Part shown: piece by piece, positions 14,911 to 23,864 of the stretch
Layout of the letters: every line of letters starts with the position of its first letter
Numbering within the stretch: the first letter of the stretch is position 1
Source: an uncultured bacterium
GTDB taxonomy: Bacteria > Verrucomicrobiota > Verrucomicrobiia > Verrucomicrobiales > V1-33
DNA length: 35,077 nt
NCBI GenBank assembly: GCA_903936775.1
Contig: CAIZWU010000254.1
Coordinates: 1 to 35,077 of the forward strand
Direction of reading: 5' to 3'
Program-made: the position numbers and the translations under genes
Notes under the pieces: model-generated
What the model was told of the DNA's origin: nothing
The model's database searches: none
The model's input: the letters and a program-made list of their open reading frames with translations, nothing else

Positions 14911-16061
14911 TGAGTTTTTTCCCACGCATGATTTCCCCGCGACCCTCCCGATGGGCCGCGCGGAGCTTTCCCCGTGCCGGGATGGAATCGCTTTGTCAGC
15001 CATTTTCGGGAGGCCTGAGAATCGCTCATTTGGCCCAAATGCTGGCTGTGCCCAGTTGGGGTGGTGCCAGCTTGGGCAACCCGGTGGCCAGCCTGCACCT
15101 TGCTTCCTTTGGTGGATTGGATGGTCCGGGGGATGATGCTGAAAGCTATCACATACCAGTGCTTGAGCAGGAGGTCGTCAATGCCCTGGTGCCGATGCCC
15201 GGCAAGCTGATGCTTGATGGCACGCTGGGTGGCGGTGGCCATACCCGGCGGTTGCTGGAGCATGGCACCGACGTGTTGGCCTTGGATCAGGACCCGGAGG
15301 CCTTGGCGTGGGCAGCTCAGCGGTTGGCAGGAGACGCGGATCATTTGGTGACTCTGCGGGCAAACTTCGCCTCCTTTCCCGTGATTCTGGAAGAAGTTGG
15401 TCTCGGAGCGGTCCTGGATGGGATTTTGTTGGATCTCGGCGTGAGCAGTCATCAGCTGGATGCCCCGGAGCGCGGGTTCTCTTTCATGCGGGACGGCCCG
15501 CTGGACATGCGGATGGACCCTGCCGGTCCGCTCTGCGCGGCCGATTTGGTGAATACCTGGCCCGAGGAGGAATTGGCGCGGATTTTTTACGAATATGGAG
15601 ACGAAAAGGCCTCGCGACGGGTTGCCAAGACCATAATCCGCCGCCGGGCCGAACGCCCCTTTGAAACTACCAGCGACCTCGCGGCACTAGTGGCTACAGT
15701 GATTCCGAAACGAGGGCCTGCTTCGCCAGCGACCCGCGTCTTTCAGGCGCTCCGGATTGCCGTGAACGATGAGATGGGGGCGTTGGAGTCGACCCTTGAT
15801 GCGGCACACCATTGGCTCAAACCTGGTGGCCGTCTGGCCGTCATCACCTTTCATTCCCTGGAGGACCGGATGGTGAAACAATTCTTCCGCCGCCACAGCG
15901 ATGTGGAAATCGATCGCCCGGAATGGCCCGCGCCCCGCCCCAATCCCGACTGCCACTACCGCCTGATCACCCGCAAAGGCATCACCGCCAGTCCTGCAGA
16001 GATCAGCCGCAACCCACGCTCCCGCAGTGCCAAACTCCGGGTCGTGGAGCGTCTGGGCTAA
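14907..16061 (+). CDS. rsmH: 16S rRNA (cytosine-1402-N4)-methyltransferase RsmH
   Basis: RsmH (MraW) methylates C1402 in the decoding centre of 16S rRNA and classically heads the dcw cluster. The family part starts at SYHIPVLEQEVVNAL and contains the SAM motif DGTLGGGGHTRRLL, LDLGVSSHQLDAPERGFSFM, FQALRIAVNDEMGALE and ITFHSLEDRMVKQFF. The C-terminus is RNPRSRSAKLRVVERLG, as expected. About 75 residues precede the conserved start and look unlike RsmH, so the true start is uncertain: ATG 14907 is listed for its ATGA overlap with a small upstream frame, but ATG 14982 or ATG 15039 would give a more typical length of about 340-360. None has a Shine-Dalgarno sequence. The stop lies 43 bases before the proposed ftsL start. 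Confidence 0.93.
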   Translation: MMSFFPRMISPRPSRWAARSFPRAGMESLCQPFSGGLRIAHLAQMLAVPSWGGASLGNPVASLHLASFGGLDGPGDDAESYHIPVLEQEVVNALVPMPGKLMLDGTLGGGGHTRRLLEHGTDVLALDQDPEALAWAAQRLAGDADHLVTLRANFASFPVILEEVGLGAVLDGILLDLGVSSHQLDAPERGFSFMRDGPLDMRMDPAGPLCAADLVNTWPEEELARIFYEYGDEKASRRVAKTIIRRRAERPFETTSDLAALVATVIPKRGPASPATRVFQALRIAVNDEMGALESTLDAAHHWLKPGGRLAVITFHSLEDRMVKQFFRRHSDVEIDRPEWPAPRPNPDCHYRLITRKGITASPAEISRNPRSRSAKLRVVERLG

Positions 16062-16104
16062 TCCTCCCCTCCCTGACTTTCCATTTCCTGAAATTCCCCA
16101 GATT

Positions 16105-16491
16105 GTGTCTGCTTCCTCCAAACGCCGTTCTCACCGCTCCAAGCAGGACTCCTTGCGCCCGGGTTGGATGCTGAATTGCATCCTCTTCTGTGTGCTCCTC
16201 GGGGGTATTGGGGGCTGTTATGTCTGGCTGGGCGCCAAGAAAAAGGACCGGGCGGACCAAATTCTGAGTGTGCACCGGGAGATTGGTCTGATTGAAAAAC
16301 AAATCAGGGAAAGGGATCTGCAGATCAACCACCTGCTGGCCCCCGAGTCCCTGCGTGTCAGTGCCATGCGTTCCGGGCTGGATTTGAAACCTATTGATAT
16401 TGGCCCCAGGGGCCGCCTTGTCCGCCTCCCGGAACCGTCCGCCTCCCCGCGAGGTCCGCAGGATAACCCTGTCTTCGCCGGAAACCGTTAG
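16105..16491 (+). CDS. ftsL: FtsL-like divisome protein
   Basis: This small bitopic protein of about 128 residues has a basic cytoplasmic N-terminus (SKRRSHRSKQ), one transmembrane helix (about residues 21-43, MLNCILFCVLLGGIGGCYVW) and an extracytoplasmic helix with coiled-coil character (DRADQILSVHREIGLIEKQI). A Pro-rich tail follows. Sequence identity to known FtsL is low, as usual for this family; the assignment rests on topology and on the place between rsmH and ftsI. FtsL joins FtsB and FtsQ to activate FtsWI septal synthesis. The start is uncertain: GTG 16105 is listed; ATG 16027 would overlap rsmH and add 26 Pro-rich residues. The ftsI ATG lies two bases after the stop. Confidence 0.75.
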   Translation: MSASSKRRSHRSKQDSLRPGWMLNCILFCVLLGGIGGCYVWLGAKKKDRADQILSVHREIGLIEKQIRERDLQINHLLAPESLRVSAMRSGLDLKPIDIGPRGRLVRLPEPSASPRGPQDNPVFAGNR

Positions 16492-16493
16492 CC

Positions 16494-18509
16494 ATGAGTG
16501 CCTCCCGCATCCATTCCCGCGCTGAACCTGGTGACCGCTGTCTGCGGTTCCGGGTCGGGCTGCTGTGCTGCGGGGTGGTCTCGCTGTTCAGTCTGTTGTC
16601 ATGGCGGCTGCTCCATCTGCAATTCAATCGACACGATCACTTCCAGGCCATCCTCGATAAAAGCCATCACAAGACGCAGGCCATCAGCGCTTCCCGCGGT
16701 GATATTCTGGATGCCCGGGGTCGGGTCCTCGCCTGCGATGAGCCGGTCCAGCAGGTGTCATTTGATCTCAAGTTTCTGCTGTTGGCCACTCCGTTGGCCA
16801 AGGCCCTGACTTCGTCTGAAGGGATGAAGGCGACGGACTTGCGCCATGCTTTCAGCCTGGAGGAACTGCAAAACCGCTATCTGGACCGGGTGGGCCGGAT
16901 CGCCGCCCCGGTGCTGGAAATGACGGAAGCGCAATTTTTGGAAAAAATCCGCACCCGGCTTAAAGTCAATCCTGACGGTGAGGTGGCCCTGAGTAAAAAG
17001 GTGAGTGTCAGTGCGGCGTTGAAACTGCGTGCGGATCTCGAAGCGGCCGGACTGGACACCTATGAGGAGAGTCAGGGAAAAATCGGGGCGCTGCTTTTTC
17101 AAAATGGCTTTGCCCGCCGTTACCCGGTGGACCTGCCCCTGAAGCACATCGTGGGCTTTTTCGGGGAAACCATGCCCACCCCGGGCAAGGAACCCCAGCC
17201 AGCCCGGGGAGTCGCCGGCGTCGAGCGGTTTTTGGATGCTGACCTCACCGGCCAGCCCGGGGTCCGTGAATACGAAAAGGATGGCTGGGGCAGGGAGATT
17301 TCCGCCTACCGGGGCAGCCTCACGCCGCCCCGGAATGGCAGGAATGTCCGCCTCAGCCTCGACCTCGGCCTGCAGGGGGTGGTGGAGCAGGCCTTGGATG
17401 AAACCGGTGATTCAGATAACGAAGTATACCTGAACGATCTGAATGCCGAACGAGTCATCGTTGTGCTTTTTGACCCCACCACGATGGGAGTCAGGGCGAT
17501 AGGCTGCCGCGACCACAAACACGGGCCGGATAAACCTCTTTTGAGCAACCCTGCCACGGAGATGCTTTACGAGCCCGGTTCAACCATGAAAATTGTGACC
17601 GTGGCCGCTGCGATTTCTTCAGGCAAGGTGAATGGCGAAAGCCGCATCGATCTTGGGGCCGGCGGAGTGTGGGATGATAGCGACATCACGCAGATCACCG
17701 ACGAACATCCCGATTCCTCGCTCACCGTCGAGGACATCCTCATCAAGTCATCCAACATCGGGGCCTACAAACTGGCCCGTCTGCTAGGCACGCGCCGCTT
17801 CGAGGAAATGATCCTCGACTTCGGTTTCTGCCGCCGCACGGGCTTCGAATCGCCATCTGAAAGCCGGGGTTACTTTGCGGGCAATGAAAAAATGACCATC
17901 CAGACGCTCTCGCGGGTGTCCTTCGGCATGGCCATTCAAGTCACACCTGCCCAGATGTGCGGGGCGTTGGGAGCCATCATCAACGATGGCAACTATCAAC
18001 CGCTGCACATGGCGGAATCCTGGGTGGATGAGCAGGGGCAGCCCTTGGATGGTCTGACCCGGCAGCCCCCCCGCCGGGTGGTGACCTCGGCCGCCTCGAA
18101 ATCCGTCCGCCGTGCCATGGTGGAGGTGGTGGAGAAGGGAACCGGCAAGGCAGGGCGCAGTGAACTTTTTGAAATCGCCGGCAAGACCGGGACGGCCCGC
18201 AAGGCCGTCACCATGCTCAAAGATGGCAAACTCCGCACCTCCTATCAGGGGGATGTGATCTGTTCCTTCATTGGATTCCTGCCGGCAGACAATCCCAGAC
18301 TGGGCGGGTTGGTGATCGTCGATACTCCCAAAAGTGCCAAACACGCCCATTACGGTGGCAAGATGGCAGCTCCGCTGTTCCGCCGCATTGCCGAGCGCGC
18401 CATGGCCTATTACGAGGTGCCCCCTCAATTTTCTCCGGAGGTCCGCCTCCTGCCGCAGGCCGCCAGCACCACTCCGGTGCGGGCCACCCCGCGCACCATT
18501 ACCCGTTAG
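16494..18509 (+). CDS. ftsI: Septal peptidoglycan transpeptidase (class B PBP, FtsI/PBP3)
   Basis: This 671-residue class B penicillin-binding protein cross-links septal peptidoglycan with FtsW. A short cytoplasmic tail and one transmembrane helix (about residues 20-42) precede the pedestal domain, which starts with SHHKTQAISASRGDILDARG. The transpeptidase domain has all three active-site motifs: S363-T-M-K366 in YEPGSTMKIVT, S419-S-N421 in KSSNIGAYKLA, and K564-T-G-T567 in GKTGTARK. No PASTA domains are seen at the C-terminus. Compared with E. coli FtsI (588 residues) it has an enlarged pedestal, including a segment around residues 90-180 that could house an insert. The dcw context favours FtsI over the elongation paralogue PBP2. 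Confidence 0.95.
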   Translation: MSASRIHSRAEPGDRCLRFRVGLLCCGVVSLFSLLSWRLLHLQFNRHDHFQAILDKSHHKTQAISASRGDILDARGRVLACDEPVQQVSFDLKFLLLATPLAKALTSSEGMKATDLRHAFSLEELQNRYLDRVGRIAAPVLEMTEAQFLEKIRTRLKVNPDGEVALSKKVSVSAALKLRADLEAAGLDTYEESQGKIGALLFQNGFARRYPVDLPLKHIVGFFGETMPTPGKEPQPARGVAGVERFLDADLTGQPGVREYEKDGWGREISAYRGSLTPPRNGRNVRLSLDLGLQGVVEQALDETGDSDNEVYLNDLNAERVIVVLFDPTTMGVRAIGCRDHKHGPDKPLLSNPATEMLYEPGSTMKIVTVAAAISSGKVNGESRIDLGAGGVWDDSDITQITDEHPDSSLTVEDILIKSSNIGAYKLARLLGTRRFEEMILDFGFCRRTGFESPSESRGYFAGNEKMTIQTLSRVSFGMAIQVTPAQMCGALGAIINDGNYQPLHMAESWVDEQGQPLDGLTRQPPRRVVTSAASKSVRRAMVEVVEKGTGKAGRSELFEIAGKTGTARKAVTMLKDGKLRTSYQGDVICSFIGFLPADNPRLGGLVIVDTPKSAKHAHYGGKMAAPLFRRIAERAMAYYEVPPQFSPEVRLLPQAASTTPVRATPRTITR

Positions 18510-18521
18510 GTTATTCCGCCG

Positions 18522-20012
18522 ATGAAACTTTCTGCCCTGCTCGATCAACTCTACCGCGTCCGCACGTTCGGTCCCCTGGACGTGGAAATCACGGGCCTCA
18601 CCGCCGACTCCCGCGCGGCGGGTCCCGGACTGCTGTTTGCCGCCCTGCGGGGCGGATCCTCGGACGGCCACAACTTCATCCCGCAGGCCGTGGCCAACGG
18701 GGCTGCCGCGATCCTTGCGGAGACCGATGTGCCGGAGGACTTCCGCGGCACCTGGATCACCGTCAAGGATAGCAAAGCAGCCCTCGCAGAAGCAGCCGAC
18801 GCCTTCTTCCGCAAACCTTCCGACCGTCTGCTGGTCGCCGGGGTGACCGGCACCAACGGCAAGACCACCACCGGGTTTCTGCTGCAGCACCTGATCGCCT
18901 CAGCCAAGGGCACCTGTGGTCTGATCGGGACCGTGAAATACGTCACCGGCGAAGGCATGGAGGAGCCCGCCTCGCATACCACGCCGGACAGCATCACCCT
19001 GCAGCGGCTGCTGCGCACCATGACGGAAAACATCTGTGTCGGGGTGGCCATGGAAGTCAGTTCCCATGCCCTGATGCAGCAGCGCACCCATGGCATCCGG
19101 TTCGATGCCGCCATCTTCACTAACCTGACCCAGGATCACCTTGACTATCACGGGACCATGGAGGCCTACTATGACGCCAAGGCCCGTTTTGCGGCCCATC
19201 TGGTGGAGCAGGGCGGCAGCAAGAAACCGGCGTTGATTCTCAATACGGACGATGCGGCCGGCCGCCGCATGGCCCGTGAGTATGAAGGCAAACTGCGGAT
19301 TGTGACTTACGGCATGAATGTCCACGCCGACTTCCGTGCCACCCAGATGTCGGCCACCATGAAGGGCACCACCTTCACCCTCGAAGCACGGGGGCGCAGC
19401 TTCCTCGTGCGGATGCCCCAGATCGGGCGCTTCAACGTTTACAATGCGCTTGGCGCGCTGGGCGCCGTCTGGGCCATGGACCTGAATCTGCGTCAGGCCG
19501 TCAAATCCCTTGAGGATTCCCCCCAGGTGCCCGGCCGGATGGAGGCTGTTTCCGATAACAAACCGTTCAAGGTGTTTGTCGACTATGCCCACACCCCCGA
19601 TGCCCTGGAAAATGCCCTGCGCACACTGCGCGATCTCAGCCCCCGCCGCATTATCACGGTCTTTGGCTGCGGGGGAGACCGCGACCGAACCAAGCGTCCC
19701 CGTATGGGAGCCGTGGCCGAGGCGGGCGGTAACTACACGATTCTGACCAACGACAATCCCCGCAGCGAGGAACCGGAGGCCATCATCGCGGAGATCCGCT
19801 CCGGCATGAGTGGCGAAAACCATGAAGTCATCACGGACCGCAGGCTCGCGATTGAGCGGGCAATCGCGATCGCGGGGGGGGGCGATATCATTCTGATCGC
19901 CGGCAAAGGCCATGAGACCGGCCAGACCGTGAAAGGCGTGGTCACTCCTTTTGATGATGTGCAAATCACCCGTCACCTGCTGCGCAACTGGGTGCTTCCT
20001 GAACGGTTATGA
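18522..20012 (+). CDS. murE: UDP-MurNAc-L-Ala-D-Glu:meso-DAP ligase MurE
   Basis: MurE adds the third amino acid to the peptidoglycan stem peptide at the expense of ATP. The 496-residue protein has the N-terminal uridine-binding domain (ITGLTADSRAAGPGLLFAAL), the P-loop GTNGKT at 110-115, the central ligase domain (FTNLTQDHLDYHGTMEAYYD with the carbamylated-lysine region after it), and the C-terminal domain. The DNPR motif at 411-414 is the signature of enzymes that select meso-diaminopimelate rather than lysine, which indicates a DAP-type wall. A run of nine G bases near 19874-19882 encodes the Gly-Gly-Gly before DIILIAGKGHE. The stop overlaps the murF start as ATGA. Confidence 0.97.
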   Translation: MKLSALLDQLYRVRTFGPLDVEITGLTADSRAAGPGLLFAALRGGSSDGHNFIPQAVANGAAAILAETDVPEDFRGTWITVKDSKAALAEAADAFFRKPSDRLLVAGVTGTNGKTTTGFLLQHLIASAKGTCGLIGTVKYVTGEGMEEPASHTTPDSITLQRLLRTMTENICVGVAMEVSSHALMQQRTHGIRFDAAIFTNLTQDHLDYHGTMEAYYDAKARFAAHLVEQGGSKKPALILNTDDAAGRRMAREYEGKLRIVTYGMNVHADFRATQMSATMKGTTFTLEARGRSFLVRMPQIGRFNVYNALGALGAVWAMDLNLRQAVKSLEDSPQVPGRMEAVSDNKPFKVFVDYAHTPDALENALRTLRDLSPRRIITVFGCGGDRDRTKRPRMGAVAEAGGNYTILTNDNPRSEEPEAIIAEIRSGMSGENHEVITDRRLAIERAIAIAGGGDIILIAGKGHETGQTVKGVVTPFDDVQITRHLLRNWVLPERL

Positions 20013-21382
20013 TCCCCCAATCCTTGACTACCCTGACCGAATGGACAGGCGGCCGCCTCCTCGCGGGCGACCCGCACGCTGTGGTGGGGAGTGTCTGCAC
20101 GGATACCCGTAACATTCTGCCGGGGTGCCTGTTTGTGGCGTTGGCAGGGGAGCGGTTTGATGCCCACGAGTTTGCCGCCCAGGCCATTGCCTCCGGGGCC
20201 GCCGCCGTTATGGTGAGCCGCGCGGTGGTGGTGCCGGATGGCGCCGGGGTGGTGCTGGTGGATGATACCCTCGCCGGCCTGCAGGCTCTCGCTGCCGCCT
20301 ACCGCCGCGTCTGGGGCGGTCAGGTGATAGGCCTGACGGGTAGCAACGGCAAGACTTCCACCAAGGACATGATCCGGGCGGTCCTCGCCCGCCGCTTCAA
20401 GGTCTGTGCCACCCGGGGGAATCTGAACAATCATATCGGCCTGCCGCTGACCGTGCTCAGCGCGGAAGCGGGGGAAACCCATGGCGTCTTTGAGATGGGC
20501 ATGAACCATCCCGGCGAAATTGCGCCCCTTGCTGCCATCGCTGGACCGGATGTGGCGGTCATCACCAATATCGGAACGGCCCACATTGAATACATGGGCA
20601 GCCGCGAGGCGATCGCGCTCGAAAAAGGCATGCTGGCCGAAGCGGTGCATCCGGATGGCGTGGTGATTCTGAACGCCAATGATCCTTGCACGCCAGAGCT
20701 CGGGGCACGTTGTCAGGCCCAGGTTTTCACTGCTGGCACCGATGCCGGGGCCATCCGGGTGACCGATGTCCATAGTTCCGGAACCGGCTGCACGTTTTTC
20801 CTCCATTTGCCTGACCACTCCAGTGCTCAGGTCCAACTCAGTGTTCCGGGCCGTCATATGGCGGGGAATGCGGCGCTCGCCGCAGCCGTGGGCTTTCATT
20901 ACGGCCTCCGCCTGGAGGAGATCGTGGAAGGACTCGAATCCGCTGTCCTGACGCACGGACGTCTCCAGCTGCGCACCTCCGGCGGTCTGTTGTTTCTGGA
21001 TGATTCCTACAATGCCAATCCCGACTCCATGCGTGCGGCTCTGGAGACGCTGCTGGGATTGGGCTGCCGCGGCCGCCGCCTCGCGGTGCTGGGGCGCATG
21101 GGTGAACTGGGCGGTACCTCCGCCGCCGAACATCGGGCCCTGGGGGCCGCCGTGCACCAGGCTGGAGTGGATGCGTTGTGTGTGGTTGGTCTGGGCGATG
21201 CGGAGCTCATCACCGCCGGTTTTCTGGAAGCCGGAGGCAACCCTGCCAAGCACCACGCTTTTGCCGGTCATGCGGCCTGTGCGGCGCATCTCCGTGCCAC
21301 CGCCGGTGCCACCGACATCATTCTCGTAAAAGGCAGCCGGTCCGCTGCCATGGAACGGGTTATTGAACCACCTGCAGCCTGA
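20009..21382 (+). CDS. murF: UDP-MurNAc-tripeptide:D-Ala-D-Ala ligase MurF
   Basis: MurF adds D-Ala-D-Ala to complete the UDP-MurNAc-pentapeptide. The 457-residue protein shows the N-terminal SVCTDTRNILPGCLFVALAG domain, the P-loop GSNGKT at 111-116 in GLTGSNGKTSTKDMI, the ligase-family block FEMGMNHPGEIAPLAAIAGP, and the ITNIGTAHIEYMGS motif. The C-terminal domain begins near FLDDSYNANPDSMRAALETL. The start ATG overlaps the murE stop by four bases (ATGA), so translation is probably coupled. The length is normal. Confidence 0.96.
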   Translation: MIPQSLTTLTEWTGGRLLAGDPHAVVGSVCTDTRNILPGCLFVALAGERFDAHEFAAQAIASGAAAVMVSRAVVVPDGAGVVLVDDTLAGLQALAAAYRRVWGGQVIGLTGSNGKTSTKDMIRAVLARRFKVCATRGNLNNHIGLPLTVLSAEAGETHGVFEMGMNHPGEIAPLAAIAGPDVAVITNIGTAHIEYMGSREAIALEKGMLAEAVHPDGVVILNANDPCTPELGARCQAQVFTAGTDAGAIRVTDVHSSGTGCTFFLHLPDHSSAQVQLSVPGRHMAGNAALAAAVGFHYGLRLEEIVEGLESAVLTHGRLQLRTSGGLLFLDDSYNANPDSMRAALETLLGLGCRGRRLAVLGRMGELGGTSAAEHRALGAAVHQAGVDALCVVGLGDAELITAGFLEAGGNPAKHHAFAGHAACAAHLRATAGATDIILVKGSRSAAMERVIEPPAA

Positions 21383-21385
21383 CCC

Positions 21386-22525
21386 ATGTTATACTGGATT
21401 TATCAACAGTTCGACGGCGGCACTGGCCTGATGGCCAAGCTGACGAACGTGCTCCAATACCAGACCTTCCGGTCCATTGCGGCCTTGGTCATCGCGTTCG
21501 CCTTCAGTGTGATCTTTGGTGACTGGGTGATCCGCAAGCTGATCTCTCTCAAAATCGGCCAGCCCATCCGCACCAAGGAGGAAGTCAATCAGCTCTTTGA
21601 ACTGCACGGTAAAAAGGCTGGAACTCCCACCATGGGCGGCATTCTGATTATCGGGGCCCTCATTGTCGCCACCCTGCTGGGCAGCCGCCTCGATAATCCC
21701 TTCCTGTGGGTTTGCCTTTTCGTCACCCTGGGACTCGGGGCCCTCGGGTTTGTGGACGACTGGCTGAAGGTCAGCAAAAAAAACTCCAAGGGAGTGAGCA
21801 GCCGGGGCAAGCTGGCGGTGCAATGGGTGGTCGGTCTGGCGGCAGGGTATGTGCTCTACAAGCTGCCTGGGCAGGAAAGTTATTTTGCCCACCTCCAGCT
21901 GCCTTTCATCAAGAAGGAAATCTTTGAAGTTCACGACATGGGCTGGTCCACCGTCCTGTTTTTCGCGGTCATCATCGTCGGCTGTTCCAATGCCGTGAAC
22001 CTGACGGATGGTCTCGATGGCCTCGCTGCGGGCTGCACCGTCAGTGCCGCCCTGGCCTATGGGGTTTTCTGCTATGTGACCGGTAATTACCGGATCGCCT
22101 CCTATCTGAACATTGAACACAATCCGCTGGTGGGGGAGCTTACCGCACTCTGTTTTGCCCTGATCGGGGCTGCGGCCGGGTTTCTCTGGTTCAACTGTTT
22201 TCCGGCCCGCGTCTTCATGGGGGATACCGGTAGCATGGCGATTGGCGGCTGTCTGGCGGCGGTGGCGATTTGCTGCAAGCAGGAGGTCGTGCTCATCATC
22301 GCTGGAGGGGTCTTTGTGCTCGAAGCCATGTCTGTCATGCTGCAGGTCGGCTGGTTCAAAATCAGCCGCCGGCTTTATGGTGCCCCCCGCCGCCTCTTCC
22401 AAATGACGCCCATCCACCACCATTTCGAGCTGAAGGGCTGGAAGGAAAGTCAGGTGATTGTCCGCTTTTGGATTCTCGGACTGCTCTGCGCCATGATCGC
22501 CCTTGGCACCCTTAAACTGCGTTAG
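21386..22525 (+). CDS. mraY: Phospho-MurNAc-pentapeptide translocase MraY
   Basis: MraY transfers phospho-MurNAc-pentapeptide to undecaprenyl phosphate, giving lipid I at the inner membrane. The 379-residue protein is strongly hydrophobic with about ten membrane spans. Conserved catalytic and binding motifs are visible: LHGKKAGTPTMGGILII, the DDW aspartates in GFVDDWLKVSKKNSKGVSSR, NAVNLTDGLDGLA, FMGDTGSMAIGG, and the HHH loop in MTPIHHHFELKGWKESQV. The gene starts three bases after the murF stop and its stop lies four bases before the murD start, so it sits in the middle of a tightly packed operon. Confidence 0.98.
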   Translation: MLYWIYQQFDGGTGLMAKLTNVLQYQTFRSIAALVIAFAFSVIFGDWVIRKLISLKIGQPIRTKEEVNQLFELHGKKAGTPTMGGILIIGALIVATLLGSRLDNPFLWVCLFVTLGLGALGFVDDWLKVSKKNSKGVSSRGKLAVQWVVGLAAGYVLYKLPGQESYFAHLQLPFIKKEIFEVHDMGWSTVLFFAVIIVGCSNAVNLTDGLDGLAAGCTVSAALAYGVFCYVTGNYRIASYLNIEHNPLVGELTALCFALIGAAAGFLWFNCFPARVFMGDTGSMAIGGCLAAVAICCKQEVVLIIAGGVFVLEAMSVMLQVGWFKISRRLYGAPRRLFQMTPIHHHFELKGWKESQVIVRFWILGLLCAMIALGTLKLR

Positions 22526-22529
22526 CCCC

Positions 22530-23864
22530 ATGTTGCCCGTCTCCACCAAGTATGCCGGTAAGCACCATGCCATTCTGGGCATGGGAGCCAGCGGCATGGC
22601 GGCGGCACGTTTGGCACGCCGGTTGGGCGCGGACGTCACCCTGCTGGATGACGGGGCTCCGGACAAGGTAGCCGCCGCGGCCGCCCAGGCCCGGGCCGAG
22701 GGGTTTGCCGTCCTGTCAGGCCCGGAATCGCTCAACTGCGGGACCGCTTTTGACCTCGCCATTCTCAGTCCGGGCATTGATCCTTCATGGCCCCTCGCCC
22801 AAAGCGTTTCGCGCCGCGGCGTGCCGGGCATCAGCGAAATCGAATTCGCCTTCCAACAGACCTCCGTGCCCGTCATCGCCGTCACCGGCACCAATGGGAA
22901 GACCACCACCACCGGTCTGATCGCGCACCTGCTCACGGCCTGCGGAAAGAGCACCGTGCCCTGTGGCAACTATGGCACCGCCCTGTCTGAAGTGGTGCTG
23001 GCGGACCAGCCGCTGGATGTGCTGACTCTTGAAGTCAGTTCCTTCCAGCTTGAACTGATCACGCAATTCCACCCCCAGGTGGCGGTGTGGATGAACTTCG
23101 CCCCCGACCACCTGGACCGGCATCCCTCACTGGAAGCCTATCGTCTGGCGAAACTGCGGATTTTTGAGCGGCAGACGGCGGCCGATACCGCGGTGATCAA
23201 TGCGGCGGAAACCTACCCGCCCCTCGCCGGCCGGACGGTGACCTTCAGTGCCTGGCTGGATGATGCCATCTGGAGTTTCCACGACGGCACCATCACTTAT
23301 CTGGGCCGCCCGGTGATTACCGTGGCCGATACCCGGCTGCGCGGCCGCCACAATGCCGAGAACATCATGGCCGCACTTGCGGCGGTGACGGCATGGGGTC
23401 TGCCTTTGGAAGAGGCCGCTGCCCACGTGGCCAGTTTCATCCCGCCGCGGCACCGCTGTGAGGTGGTCGCCACGGTGCAGGGCAGGGAATTCCTCAATGA
23501 TTCCAAGGCCACCAATATCCATGCCATGGAAAGTGCCCTGCGCGGACAGGACCGTGCCGTGGTGCTGATCGCGGGGGGCAAGGACAAAGGGCTGGACTAC
23601 GCCCCGCTGCTCCCCCTGATCCGCGAAAAAACCAGCCATGTCTTCACCATCGGCGAGATCGGGCCGGCCCTCGCCCGCACCTGGCCCGGTGCGGTTCCTT
23701 GTCAGGATCTGGAGGATGCCGTGCACCGTGCCTTCGCCGCCTCGGTGCATGGTCAATCCATTCTTTTCGCCCCGGGAACCTCTTCTTTTGATATGTTCAA
23801 CGGTTATGGCCACCGGGGAGATGTCTTTTGTCAAATCGTCCACCAACTGCTGCCAACGTCATGA
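22530..23864 (+). CDS. murD: UDP-MurNAc-L-alanine:D-glutamate ligase MurD
   Basis: MurD adds D-Glu to UDP-MurNAc-L-Ala. The 444-residue protein begins with the Rossmann-like uridine-binding domain (HAILGMGASGMAAARLARRL). The P-loop GTNGKT lies at 120-125 in AVTGTNGKTTTTGLI. Other landmarks are LEVSSFQLELITQFHP, MNFAPDHLDRHPSLEAY, RGRHNAENIMAAL and the C-terminal FLNDSKATNIHAMESAL and IAGGKDKGLDY motifs. The frame is open a little further back, to a TTG inside mraY; ATG 22530, four bases after the mraY stop, is the better start. Its stop overlaps the next gene as ATGA. The order murE-murF-mraY-murD is the standard dcw order. Confidence 0.97.
   Translation: MLPVSTKYAGKHHAILGMGASGMAAARLARRLGADVTLLDDGAPDKVAAAAAQARAEGFAVLSGPESLNCGTAFDLAILSPGIDPSWPLAQSVSRRGVPGISEIEFAFQQTSVPVIAVTGTNGKTTTTGLIAHLLTACGKSTVPCGNYGTALSEVVLADQPLDVLTLEVSSFQLELITQFHPQVAVWMNFAPDHLDRHPSLEAYRLAKLRIFERQTAADTAVINAAETYPPLAGRTVTFSAWLDDAIWSFHDGTITYLGRPVITVADTRLRGRHNAENIMAALAAVTAWGLPLEEAAAHVASFIPPRHRCEVVATVQGREFLNDSKATNIHAMESALRGQDRAVVLIAGGKDKGLDYAPLLPLIREKTSHVFTIGEIGPALARTWPGAVPCQDLEDAVHRAFAASVHGQSILFAPGTSSFDMFNGYGHRGDVFCQIVHQLLPTS

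Noticed and set aside
21389..22969. 526-codon open frame opposite mraY and murD
   Set aside because: Polar composition opposite a membrane-protein gene is expected from the complementary frame; no domain seen.
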